From NCBI GenBank assembly GCA_918807975.1, contig OU964919.1:40431824-40495823 (forward strand): a stretch of DNA of 64,000 nt. Reading direction: 5' to 3'. Position 1 is the stretch's first letter; every line of letters begins with the position of its first letter. This DNA comes from Aplidium turbinatum (taxonomy: Eukaryota > Chordata > Ascidiacea > Aplousobranchia > Polyclinidae). Positions 10,432 to 20,077 of the stretch are shown here, piece by piece. The position numbers were made by a program, and so were the translations under genes. The notes beneath the pieces were generated by a model. The model searched no databases. It had not been told where the DNA came from and was given only the letters and a program-made list of their open reading frames with translations.

Positions 10432-11939
10432 TGATGCTCTCGGAAGCAAAAATCGGATTGTGATGCCGTCATGCATTGTTTGGCGAATCCGAAACAATTT
10501 TCCAGATCCAGATGGCCGTTACACAGGATTTCAATGGCCAACTGAAGGCACATTATGAGAGAGAGAGAGAACTTTTATTTATTTTTGAATAGTGATGATG
10601 AATTAAATATGAATGATGATTCGTACGATTTCTTCATTTTTCATTTCAAGTATATTTTAGGTTTTGTAGAAACGTATCCAGTACAGTTTTATTAAACTGC
10701 AAAAAAACAATAAATCTTCGAAAAAAGCAACCGCTTGTACCAACTCCGACCAAACTGTGATCCACCAATTACATCTAGGAAGCGTTTGTTTCATCCGTTG
10801 CTAACGACGTCCACTTAGGATGACGTAATACCACCAAAGTCGTCCCAGAGCAGTGAAATATGGAGTTTCGCCTGTGGTGGCGCTGCGGAGCAGTCGTTTG
10901 ATTAAATTACGCCCTAACCAATCGAGCTACGAGGTTAAGATTAAAAAGTTCGCTAAGTGTAATTCTGCGCTAGGAAATGCTTTAAAAAGTTACTATACTT
11001 GGATCCAACCTGTCAGGGGCACTTTAACTTTGTTGTAGGCTACTTTCTTCATGGTCTGTATCATTGGTGCCATGCTCAGATGTCACATTTGGCCGGTAAG
11101 GTAAGTTGAACCATGGTTCAACTTACCTTTATCTGAATGGTTCAACTTTCCCCAAACCTGTGTTGCAACTTTAAAGTAAATTCTCATCGAAACAATAAAA
11201 CCTAGGTGTACAAGCTTTAGGCAAAATATTACAGTGGTACCACCTCATACATTAGCTACAATATCATATAAATATACATTCAACATTAGAACTTATGAAA
11301 CCGAAAATACTTTTTTTAATTTTTCACTTTTACCTCAACAAATTCAGTACTGCTCAGTCACTACCAAACCACTGCAGCTTTCTTCATGATTCCTAGAATA
11401 AAATAGCGTTCTGAACTGACTTAACCAGTAGGTGACGCACAAGAATTTCTTTACGAATTTATTTAGACAAAATAAGGGGTGGTTCAACTTATCTCCGGTT
11501 CAACTTACCCCGTTCTCTCTACTGAGTATTACAATTAACTTATAAATTTTATTGTTACCATATAGCTTGTTTTGGCCGCTTTTTGGGTTCAATGGCCTAA
11601 CGGGTTAACCTACAGTAGGCGATTTATGAAGAGGTATGGGCATAAGTTACACTTTGTATTTGGCCAAACTTATCAAATAAAAACTGGATTTCCGAAGAAG
11701 TTTGGCAATTACTTTAGGTTTGAAATCGAAGCTATGTTTTAATTTTTTCTGACCGCAAAAGGATTTCAATAATTTGTTTGTTTAGCCTATCCAGTTTCAT
11801 ATAAGCTACCTAGTAAAGTTGACATGAGAGTCCAGTAATAGCCAATAGGCTAGCTTAATCACGTTCTTTTGCAATCACAAATGCAACACAACAGGAAGCA
11901 TCGAAGAGGTAACCTATACAGCCTAGTCGTCGAATCAGC

Positions 11940-12080
11940 TGCTACCCATATTATAGCATGCCTTTAAATGTCTTCGCCGAGATAGCTGCAAACTCCGGAG
12001 CGGTGTGGAACCGACGCCCTTTGCGAACGTCGCGCAAACGTTCTCACCACTCAACCATGCAGCCGTTATATTAGTGTTAC
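11940..12080 (-). repeat. tRNA-derived SINE fragment
   Basis: The minus strand reads CTGCATGGTTGAGTGGTGAG (box A-like), then GGTTCCACACC (box B-like), and then a TTAAAGGCATG tail shared with the copy at 22.1 kb. It is a tRNA-related repeat, not a tRNA gene. Confidence 0.55.
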
Positions 12081-12089
12081 GGCCAATCT

Positions 12090-12642
12090 CTGTACAAATC
12101 AAACGTCATATAAAACCGTTCAAGTCTACTGAATATTACGTCATGGAAGTTGCTAGAAAATGTGCCAAAATTGCACCATCGTTCATAGACTTGTGTCAAA
12201 CTTGTTTGGACTTGTTTGGGCCTGTTTAAACAGGAAATATTACATCAGCTTTAAACACCTGTTGGAATGACTTCATAATTGTCTTTCATTTATTGCGTCA
12301 CAGTTACTTTCTACGTGAATTTGAGATATTGATATCTATTCTGGTCATTCGTAAAATGATTGTTTGAAAGTTGGCCGCACATTTAACTGTTGGCTTAGTG
12401 CTTGCTAGCTGGACAAAAGTTCCGTCTTTTATCCAAGTAATCTGTTGTGTAGTGACAGTTTAAGTGGTGTAGGCGTTGCACCCCCTCGTTTTCGGTAGCC
12501 TCGGGCTAATTTTACAGGAATACACTTTTTGAAAAGAAGTTCAAGTGTGTGTTTCTTCGGTCATTATATACAGACGAACGGATTAGGGAACTTTATGTTA
12601 AAATTTTCCCAAGAAGAGATTATGGTTTACCGCTGTGACCAA
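12090..12642 (+). repeat. LTR-like solo copy, inverted relative of 8282-8822
   Basis: It is the near-identical reverse complement of 8282-8822, ending in GGTTTACCGCTGTGACCA on this strand. It is most simply a solo LTR of the same BEL/Pao family. I could not identify a convincing target duplication. It is a fossil. Confidence 0.65.
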
Positions 12643-12899
12643 TTAGTATTAGCCTACTATAATTTTTTTGTAATTTTATGATAATAAAAAGTTTACTAAA
12701 CATTTAGACAACAGTTAGTAGGCTAGGCTAATAATAATTTAATAAAGTTGTAGTAGTAGCCTAACCAAAAAGTATGGCATTGGATGCTTCCACATGCACT
12801 GTCAAAATCAAAATGAAAACGTGTGTGTTGCATACTTGTGATGTGATTATTCTTATTTTGTCAGAAAGCAATAATTGCAAACAATACAAACGCTGTTTG
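12643..12899. other. AT-rich spacer
   Basis: I see nothing beyond AT-rich sequence with TAGGCTA motifs. Confidence 0.4.
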
Positions 12900-13222
12900 A
12901 TTCTGTCCAGAGATGGAGGAACCACGTTGGCTTCGTGAGTCTTGGCCCACCTACTTTATTTTCTGGGTGGGCCTGGCCCACCCACTTTTGATAGCCAAAT
13001 ATTTTTGAAAAAGTAGCGAAAGATTTGACCAAGATAACCTGCAGGTTTTTGTGATATAGAGAAAGTAATTTTAGCTCCAGCAAGGGTAGAGGATGCAGCA
13101 ACTTTGTTTCTAAAAGAAGGCACTTAAACCAGGCTAGGTGGGGATATTGATGTTAATTCTCTCGAAAACGAACTCAAGCTGTTAAAATAGATAAAACATT
13201 TACATAAATCTATCAAAACTGA

Positions 13223-13352
13223 TACAGTTTTACCTAAAAAGCCCTATGTTTAATGCTACTGCAAAAAGGTCTTTTTCGCGCCACAGACTGGTAAAAAATT
13301 ACTTAAAAAGCAGATTAACCCAAGAGCACTTGAACCATAGGATGAACAGTTG
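13223..13352 (+). pseudogene. hAT transposase C-terminal (dimerisation) fragment
   Basis: The frame reads PMFNATAKRSFSRHRLVKNY followed by LKSRLTQEHLNHRMNS and a stop. It matches the hAT dimerisation block (SAERSFS.LR.IK.YLR..M.QERLN in relatives of ZMYM and 52K repressor proteins). Only this short piece is recognisable; the DDE region is not seen. Confidence 0.7.
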
Positions 13353-13442
13353 AACACATTCATAAAAACTTGATCGATCTGGTTGATCTCACCTCAATTT
13401 GCCAAGAATTTATTGCTTTCAATGATCGTATTATTAACTTTT

Positions 13443-13640
13443 CTAGGAAAAAATGATAAAACGAAAGATGATTTTAAATTGGCCGAACGAGACATTGTCA
13501 GTGCACGTTTCACAAGAGGCGATGTGCTCTTTAATTGCACTTTTAGTTGTTAGGTTTGAGTTTAAATGCTCCCTGGCCCTTGTAATGTCTGGTTGACATA
13601 CCAATGTATGTGTTGTTTCCTGATGAGAACACAAGTAGCC
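13443..13640 (-). pseudogene. Penelope-like GIY-YIG endonuclease fragment
   Basis: The minus strand holds NNTYIGMSTRHY in one frame and REHLNSNLTTKSAIKEHIAS with CETC in another, which is the GIY-YIG endonuclease pattern of Penelope-like elements (compare 57540-57785). A frame change separates the two parts. On the plus strand, next to it, 13620-13652 reads CTGATGAG...CGAAAA, similar to the hammerhead-derived end of such elements but without a clear cleavage stem. Confidence 0.6.
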
Positions 13641-13721
13641 TACGTGTCGAAAACGTTTGAGTTTATTTTAATCATGTTATATTTTTGTGTGTAATAAAGT
13701 ATGTTAAACCCGCTAAGGTCA

Positions 13722-14685
13722 GAGGAGATGTGCTATCGATGGGACACTATCACTTGTGGGACAGTTCATTATTTTTGAATATGTGTGAACATAAGAACTG
13801 AGATTTTTATCATGGAATCGAGATTAACATTACATCATTACAGCGTGATTTACTTCCTGGTGTATTGTGTACTCAAGTGGTGAGATCAGTTAATTGTTTT
13901 TTTAGCTGTCAGAGTAAATTTGAATGGTTGACTGTTGTTAATCGTTTCTATACTAAAGCAGGGTTATAACAACTGGGGCCTGGCAATAAAGTTTGAGTCA
14001 TACGATTAGCTTTAAAACTATAGCAACAGAAAACTACATGTCCAACTGTGACAGATTTTCTGGCAAGTTGAACACAAAATGGTGGTTGGTTGAGCTATAG
14101 GACAATACAATCGATTACCTTTGGGACATGTCCCATTCTATACTCAACCAGTCAGTTTTCACTATTTCCCCGACTTCTCAAGCATCTCTTTCTTTCCACC
14201 ATACCTTCAATGATCAGTTGTTGTAGGCTATCCGGGAGGTAAATTTTTCAGAATTTGTCCTGCAAATTTCATCTTTTGTTTTGCTAAATATTTGTGCATT
14301 TGAATGTCTAATAAACATGTGATGTGACTTTCTTTATGTAGTGCTGCAAAGTACTTTTTCGTAAGCATTAAGTTTTACAACATTGTTTATCATTGCGATA
14401 CGTCAGACACCGCGTTGCTATATCTAACTAAGTGTGCCAAAGGACGTACCCTCTTGTCCCATTGGTCAGTTATGCAACCAACCTATGGGACACTTGAGTG
14501 ACATTTTTTAATGAGATAAAAAGCAACAAACTAATATTAAATTTGTTACTGTTTTGACTTCATGTTATGAAACAATGACTAAACTTCACAACACAATTCC
14601 TTTATTTTACAATTTGAATTAAAAAAGCATTTTATCAGTAATAATGTCATTTTTGTCCCATAGGTGGCACATCTCCCCTACTATG
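13722..14685. repeat. Inverted-repeat element with GGGACA motifs
   Basis: The left end, GGAGATGTGCTATCGATGGG, is mirrored on the right by CCCATAGGTGGCACATCTCC at about 14661-14680. Several GGGACA/TGTCCC motifs occur between them (13740-13775, 14128-14150, 14455-14490). No coding remnant was recognised. The right end, ATCTCCCCTA, resembles the GGGGAGA termini of the pogo-like elements at 3.5 and 36.7 kb. Confidence 0.5.
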
Positions 14686-14924
14686 TTTTATTTCTCTATG
14701 GTTCAACAAAGCACACTCTCTACCAAAGCTTTATCAATATAAAGCAATTTAACAATTTTTTTTGGCCAAGTTGGGCCCAAAAATGGAAACTTTTCGCTTG
14801 TTGGTACGAAAGGCAATCATGAAAACTCAATGTATAATTTATTGAATTTATTGAATTATTACAATTTATTAAATGTATAATTTATTGAATGAAAACTCAA
14901 TGTATAATGTATGACATTTTTCAC

Positions 14925-15298
14925 TGTGCCAGTTGTATAGAAAGGATCAGAAGACCAATACAAGTCTATTTGTTTCAGGCCAATAATGCCCATAACAACT
15001 AAAACTCCCAGAAATGCTTTGATCTCCTCGACAGTAGTTTGAGTCTAATTTTTTATTTGTTTCTGCTGAGCATATTTATTGGTTTCATCTGTAATAAACT
15101 GCAAAAGATTGATGTCAAAAAAACGTTGAAAAAATTCTCCTGGAAGAGCACAATTGCGAAATGAATGGCAAACTTCAGGTGCAGTCGGTTCATTAAAACT
15201 CGGTAGAGATGAAAAATAAGATGAAACTTCTGTACTCCAGTTTGGTTGGTCATTATTCACAACTATATCAATGTTACTATCATCATCACTTTCGTCAG
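14925..15298 (-). pseudogene. PiggyBac-like transposase, N-terminal fragment
   Basis: The minus strand reads ADESDDDSNIDIVVNN, then SYFSSLPSFNEP, FFDINLLQFITDETNKYAQQ, and further down EEIKAFLGVLVVMGI followed by LYWSSDPFY. These are the acidic leader and the ETN.YA / F.G...MGI..L..YWS blocks of piggyBac transposases. A frame break lies near 15045. The upstream end is cut by the LINE beginning near 15298. No TTAA-flanked piggyBac ends were identified. Confidence 0.7.
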
Positions 15299-16284
15299 CT
15301 TTGGATTATGAAAACATCAATGTAGGCAATTTTACAAACTTGATGTTCTCAAATTCTTTTTACCCACTAATTAATAAACTTACTAGAATAACTGACACCA
15401 GTGCAACAGTCTTAGATCAAATATGGTCCAATGTGCAAACAGGTAATGAAAGTCGGTGTGGAATTCTAATTAATGCAATCTCAGACCACTTTCCAGTTAT
15501 GTATTGTACAAATATTGGAAAACCCTCAGTTACATGTCATCAATATACCAGATCATTTAATCTCTCAAACATACAAAATTTCTCAAATGCTCTGGAAAAT
15601 ATGGACATCACGTGTTGCTTAAATCAAACTGATGCTGATGAAGCTTATGAGTCATTCATAGGAGAATATACTAGTCAATTTAATAAGCATTTTCCTTTAC
15701 AAAAAACACCTTTAAAAAAGAATAATTTTTGGTTTGATAGAGAACTACTACATCTATTACGAAGAAAAGAGCGTTTGTTTAAAAAGTACATAGTAAATAA
15801 AACTATTCACTCCAAAAAGAACTACACCTCTGCAAGAAACTTATACTTCCATACAGTTCAACAAAAAAAGAAGGAATTTTATAAATCTAAATTTGAAAAG
15901 CAAAAGTTTAATATGAAAGCTACTTGGCAAACAATCAACAATCTATTAGGTAAATCACAGTCTAAGACTAACCATGGCATCAAAATAAATGATAGTACAG
16001 TCATTGACAGATTAACTATTGCAAATCACTGCAATGATCACTTTTCCTGTGCTGCCCATTCCCTTACAAAAAAAATTCCCAAATCAAATACAATATTTTC
16101 AACATATCTTGATTCTCCATGCTCTGAGACAATTTATAGTTATCAAACTACTTTGAATGAAATTAACAATATTATTCATGCTATGCCAGCAAAAACTAGC
16201 AGTGGCATCGATGAAATACCATCCATAGTTGTAAAGTCAACCCCAAACAGTATACTGCATGCTTTAACTCATATATTTAACTAA
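15298..16284 (+). CDS. LINE ORF2, endonuclease end and linker
   Basis: The region includes LMFSNSFYPLINKLTRIT, ATVLDQIWSN and ISDHFPVMY, the end of an APE-type endonuclease, followed by the linker to the RT (TSSGIDEIPSIVVK). The frame stops at 16284. Recognisable RT sequence continues in other frames (IPIFKKGSCKDSNNYRPVSL at about 16339-16400), so at least two breaks separate it from the RT frame that follows. Confidence 0.75.
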   Translation, partial: ALDYENINVGNFTNLMFSNSFYPLINKLTRITDTSATVLDQIWSNVQTGNESRCGILINAISDHFPVMYCTNIGKPSVTCHQYTRSFNLSNIQNFSNALENMDITCCLNQTDADEAYESFIGEYTSQFNKHFPLQKTPLKKNNFWFDRELLHLLRRKERLFKKYIVNKTIHSKKNYTSARNLYFHTVQQKKKEFYKSKFEKQKFNMKATWQTINNLLGKSQSKTNHGIKINDSTVIDRLTIANHCNDHFSCAAHSLTKKIPKSNTIFSTYLDSPCSETIYSYQTTLNEINNIIHAMPAKTSSGIDEIPSIVVKSTPNSILHALTHIFN

Positions 16285-16532
16285 TTATTTTTATCGAGTG
16301 GAAAATTCATAAATTCATTTAAATTGGGGAAGGTGATACCTATCTTTAAAAAGGGTAGCTGCAAAGATTCAAACAACTACAGACCAGTCAGCCTACTACC
16401 TGTTTTTTCAAAGATATTAGAAAGAATCATGTACAACAGAATAGGCTATACTCGTTTTTAATTAGACATAAATTTTTCTATAACAATCAATTTGGTTTCA
16501 GAAAAAATCATTCCACAAGCCATGCTGCTTTA

Positions 16533-17582
16533 ATGCTAATAGAAAGTATCACCAGTATACTCAATGACAACCATCTTGCATTAGGAATCTTTCTTGATTT
16601 ATCTAAAGCATTTGACACCATTGACCATAAAATATTGCTAGCTAAATTAAATCATTTCGGAATAAGAGGCGTGGCCTATGACTGGTTCATGAGTTACCTG
16701 AGTAATAGAAAACAAAGAGTGGTTTTCAATGGCACACTATCTTCTAATGTTAACAACATATCTTTGGGTGTCCCACAAGGGTCTATCTTAGGCCCTCTTC
16801 TATTCCTGATTTATGTAAATGACTTTCCTAACTGCCTTCAACACGGAACTGCAATTATGTTTGCAGATGACACCACCATTATATATAAAAATAAAACCGT
16901 TTCTACTGTATATGATATAGCAAATCAAGAGCTTGTATGCATAGATCAATGGCTATCAACAAATCGATTGTCTCTAAATGTCACCAAAACCAAACATATA
17001 TTATTTTCAAGTGAAGGAAGCAAGACACTATCATGCAACCCACCCTTAAATATTCGAAAAAACAACATAGAACAAGTTACCTCAATAAAGTTTCTGGGAA
17101 TAATTGTAAACGAGCATTTGTCATGGAAATCTCATATGGAAATCTTGCTTCAAAAAATAAGATCAACACTCTGCGTGACAAAAAAAATTAAGCCTTTCCT
17201 AAACAAACAAGCACTTCTCTCCATTTACCATTCTCTAGTTGAGAGTCAGATATTATATTGTATCTCAACATGGTGTCATGAAAACAAACCTACATTGCAA
17301 AAGCTGCAACGTACATGCAATAACTTTCTTCGTATTGTATTTTACATTGACCGCAGAGAAAGCATAAAAGGTGTAATGGAACTCAATAATTTGAAATCAA
17401 TTAACCACATGAAAAATACAGAGATTGCAACTTTCATGTTTAAATATTCAAAAAAGCTACTTCCCACAACATTCAATGATATAATTATGTGTAAACAATC
17501 AAGTAGCCTGACAACAAGAAGTAATTCTCCTTATATTCCGATATATTGCAGAATTAACACTTGCAAACAATCAATACGGTAG
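16533..17582 (+). CDS. LINE ORF2, reverse transcriptase
   Basis: RT blocks are intact: LGIFLDLSKAFDTIDHKILL, then GVPQGSILGPLLFLIYVNDF, the catalytic FADD (about 16860) and KFLGIIVNEHLSWKSH. The upstream NQFGFRKNHST block lies before 16533 in the same region. The frame ends at 17582. After it, MGPTVWNKLPP continues the known C-terminal sequence past the stop. The style is CR1/L2/Daphne-like (inference). Confidence 0.85.
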   Translation: MLIESITSILNDNHLALGIFLDLSKAFDTIDHKILLAKLNHFGIRGVAYDWFMSYLSNRKQRVVFNGTLSSNVNNISLGVPQGSILGPLLFLIYVNDFPNCLQHGTAIMFADDTTIIYKNKTVSTVYDIANQELVCIDQWLSTNRLSLNVTKTKHILFSSEGSKTLSCNPPLNIRKNNIEQVTSIKFLGIIVNEHLSWKSHMEILLQKIRSTLCVTKKIKPFLNKQALLSIYHSLVESQILYCISTWCHENKPTLQKLQRTCNNFLRIVFYIDRRESIKGVMELNNLKSINHMKNTEIATFMFKYSKKLLPTTFNDIIMCKQSSSLTTRSNSPYIPIYCRINTCKQSIR

Positions 17583-18979
17583 GCCTACATGGGGCCAACA
17601 GTTTGGAACAAGCTTCCCCCTACTATAAGAAATGAATGAAAAACTGTAAAAGGCTTTAAATCAAAAATGAACAAGCTAAATCTTTCTTGAAATAATCCTA
17701 TCTAAGGATTACATGCACCAAACTTACTAATATATACACTTTTTTTTTGCCCAGAAATGATAGGCCATGTGTAAATTTATTAGCAAAATTGTAACGTTGT
17801 AAGTACTTCTACTGGCCTTCTGGTTCCTGTGTTTTTTAGTCCACAGAAGTTCGACAGAGTCTGCAGAAGTTTTTCCATCCTCTTCGACCAATCGCCATCT
17901 TTCGGTGAAGCGGTGGCCATGTGCTCCAACCAGTTGTTTTACCGTAGGCTATATCAATATCTTGGACTGGATCGTCAAGCTATTGTCTGATTGTTTATCT
18001 ATTTTTCTAACATGCCGAATTGGATTTTTTTTTCACTTTTGTTATGGTTTAACGTGTAAAACATACGGCAACCCAAATTTATCATATTACTGTGACATGC
18101 CACTACTACATCCCAGCTGGCGATGCCTGTCGTTTTTGCATTAATTCAACGTTTGCTAACGTTGGATCAGTGTGGAGGTGACGAGTTTAGCTGACTGGGG
18201 TCTAAAATTATCGCTTTATCAACGCAACTTTTATCAAAGCACGCTTGATATCTTCAAGACATAACTTCCCTGGGTAACATTGAATTTCCGCAAGATGATG
18301 ATGTTGTTTTTGCTAGTTTGTTTTATTTGTTTTTGTCATTGTTTTCATGTCGTCAATTTATAGCCTATCTATTTTGTGAGTCGTGCAAGGCCTATGGTGC
18401 GTTGCGCTTGAAATGGCTTTGCCCGTGGTAGGATTTCTTTGTGGGGTTTTCTTTGCCTGCCTTGCTCTTCTTTGCTATGAGCTAAACGCATCAAGACGTG
18501 TTCCCCTTACGACCATCAGCACTCTTGATAACGCACCATGGCCGATCTTCATAGCAACTGTCCATACAAATCTTAAATATATCAGCTAAAGCTATGTGGG
18601 CTAATAAAGCTATAGCCTAAATATATGCTGTTTTTGTAACATTTTCTTTTTTTATTTTCCCTTAATATCTTAAATTTTTCTGAAGGTGTTGCGACCGTGC
18701 CAAATTTCTTTCAACTCAATAACTTACTTCGGTCTCAAGCACGTTTTAACGTTCGCGTTTTGTCGCTTCTACCCTTTTCTCGACCTTTGCTATTCTGACG
18801 TGTATTGTTTTGATATGATGGTCAGAAATAAAAACAACTGAACTGAACTGAATATAAAGTATTTGTAATGCAACAATGCTAAGGGGGTCTGGGGGGCTTC
18901 GCCAAGTTGGATTGACTTTGACTGCTGCGCCTCTGGGCCCACCTACTTTTAAAATGGTTCCTCCATCCCTGATTCTGTC

Positions 18980-20077
18980 AATAGCTTACATTTAGTTCCA
19001 TCAGAGCAAAAGAAGCCAAATTAAACACAAACATTAAGTGGCTAGAAATCTGGAGTGACCTTAAGCATAGGCCAAGTAATAGGCTTGAACGAAAATGCAA
19101 CACGAAAAAATTATAGCCTAAGGGTAGATTCTAAATGAAATAATAACAAGTTTAGGCTACCTACTTTAGTTGTTAACTGAAATATTTCAAATAAAAATTT
19201 CTCAATGCAAGACCTTTTGCCCGGTGGTGTAGGCTATAGCGCTGTGCCTGCGGTAGTTAAGCCCATGAGCTACTGCTCTGCAGTAAACAAATAGGCCTAC
19301 GACATATTTTAAGCACTACAATGATATGTTGCACATGTCATCCAAGTGACTCCTTACGTCTTGTTTTTTTTTTTTTTTTTTTTTTGGCATTAAAATATGG
19401 ACAACATTTTCTGATACAAATAAAAAAAAATAAAAATAGACTGAGCACTAGAAAAAAGATCTAAATTCGCCACATTTCTTTCAGCGGGAAAGCGACCGCC
19501 CCCCTTGCTCTCCGACCATCTTCTACGGCTATGATCCAGCGTATACTTTTGTATTCGTGATAATTTTTTTAAAAACTTCTTAGGAGGGGGGAGCTTGCAT
19601 TCAGAAGGAAACTCCACATCGCCGAAGTTTTTGTAACTAGCCTACGTTGTTGAAGTGGGCTGTTAGGCATTTTGGTATTCAATCAAGTTTTTTTGTTCGA
19701 CAAACACTGCGTCATTCTATTGCCTAGTTTTTGTGGAAAGTGGAACAACAAAATGGTAAACACATGATCGACTACATTGGTAAGAAATGGCCTCAGCAGT
19801 GGGCGGGCTGAAAATGATGATGGAAATCTGTTGCCGGGGAATTATTTCATTCACTAGGTGCCGCTGAATGGAGAGCAGTCCTGAAATGCGTTGCTCATGC
19901 GCACACCCAACGAGTCGAACCAGCGCCGCATGATCTTGAGCCGGGTGCGTAACTACTGAGCTACCGGTACCGGTAACTGTGCGGACATGATGAACAAATG
20001 TAGGCTTATTACTGGATATTCATTACGATACATGCCTACATTTCCTCATAGGTACAATTTTGAATGCCTTTGGGTAG
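18980..20077. other. Spacer with a tRNA-like repeat and a poly-T run
   Basis: No gene is visible. A poly-T run of about 24 lies near 19362-19385. A tRNA-like sequence lies at 19890-19975 (separate entry). Confidence 0.4.
19890..19975 (-). repeat. tRNA-like sequence (SINE head)
   Basis: The minus strand reads CCGGTAGCTCAGTAGTTACG with a later GGTTCGACTC, in A-box and B-box positions. The remainder does not fold into a clear cloverleaf, so it is treated as a SINE head, not a gene. Confidence 0.45.

Larger units (their letters stand above)
3479..11528 (-). mobile_element. Pogo/Tigger-like DNA transposon with inverted ends, carrying nested insertions
   Basis: The left end (from 3487, GGGAGAGAACGGGGTAAG) and the right end (to 11520) are inverted repeats, and both are bordered by the direct repeat ACTGAGTA (3479-3486 and 11521-11528). 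Both subterminal zones carry several copies of the motif GTAAGTTGAACC or its complement (3498-3735 and 11100-11515), some as small palindromes. Inside are minus-strand coding remnants resembling the C-terminus of pogo/Tigger DDE transposases and a plus-strand THAP-like frame. A BEL/Pao fossil (4301-8822) and a hAT element (9982-10423) are inserted in it. The flanking repeat can be read as an 8-bp duplication or as a TA duplication beside a chance CTGAG repeat. The coding remnants favour pogo, which uses TA. Confidence 0.65.
15298..18851 (+). mobile_element. 5'-truncated CR1/L2-group LINE
   Basis: This insertion runs from the middle of the endonuclease domain to a simple 3' tail of ACTGA repeats (about 18836-18851). 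The same 3' UTR end, with an ACTAA-type tail, recurs at 23550-23668, which confirms that it is the element's own end. 5' truncation is typical of LINE integration by target-primed reverse transcription. It interrupts the piggyBac fragment within the hAT element. The 1-kb stretch after the second reading frame (17583-18851) is its 3' UTR and holds no gene. Confidence 0.75.
12900..18979 (+). mobile_element. hAT DNA transposon with nested Penelope, piggyBac and LINE sequence
   Basis: The left end is CAGAGATGGAGGAACCA (from 12908) and the right end TGGTTCCTCCATCCCTG (to 18971). The exact 8-bp duplication ATTCTGTC flanks it (12900-12907 and 18972-18979). CAGRG termini and an 8-bp duplication are the hAT signature. 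A hAT transposase C-terminal remnant lies at 13223-13352. The element was enlarged to about 6 kb by a Penelope endonuclease fragment, a piggyBac transposase fragment and a LINE of about 3.5 kb. Confidence 0.85.

Noticed and set aside
3479-11528. P-element identity for the 8-kb transposon
   Set aside because: The 8-bp flank and THAP-like frame are suggestive, but no P-type catalytic region is seen and the other coding remnants look pogo-like.
13619-13677. Second hammerhead ribozyme (CTGATGAG...CGAAAA)
   Set aside because: The core boxes and a stem II can be drawn, but I find no convincing helix III or cleavage triplet, so it is only noted as a ribozyme-derived remnant.
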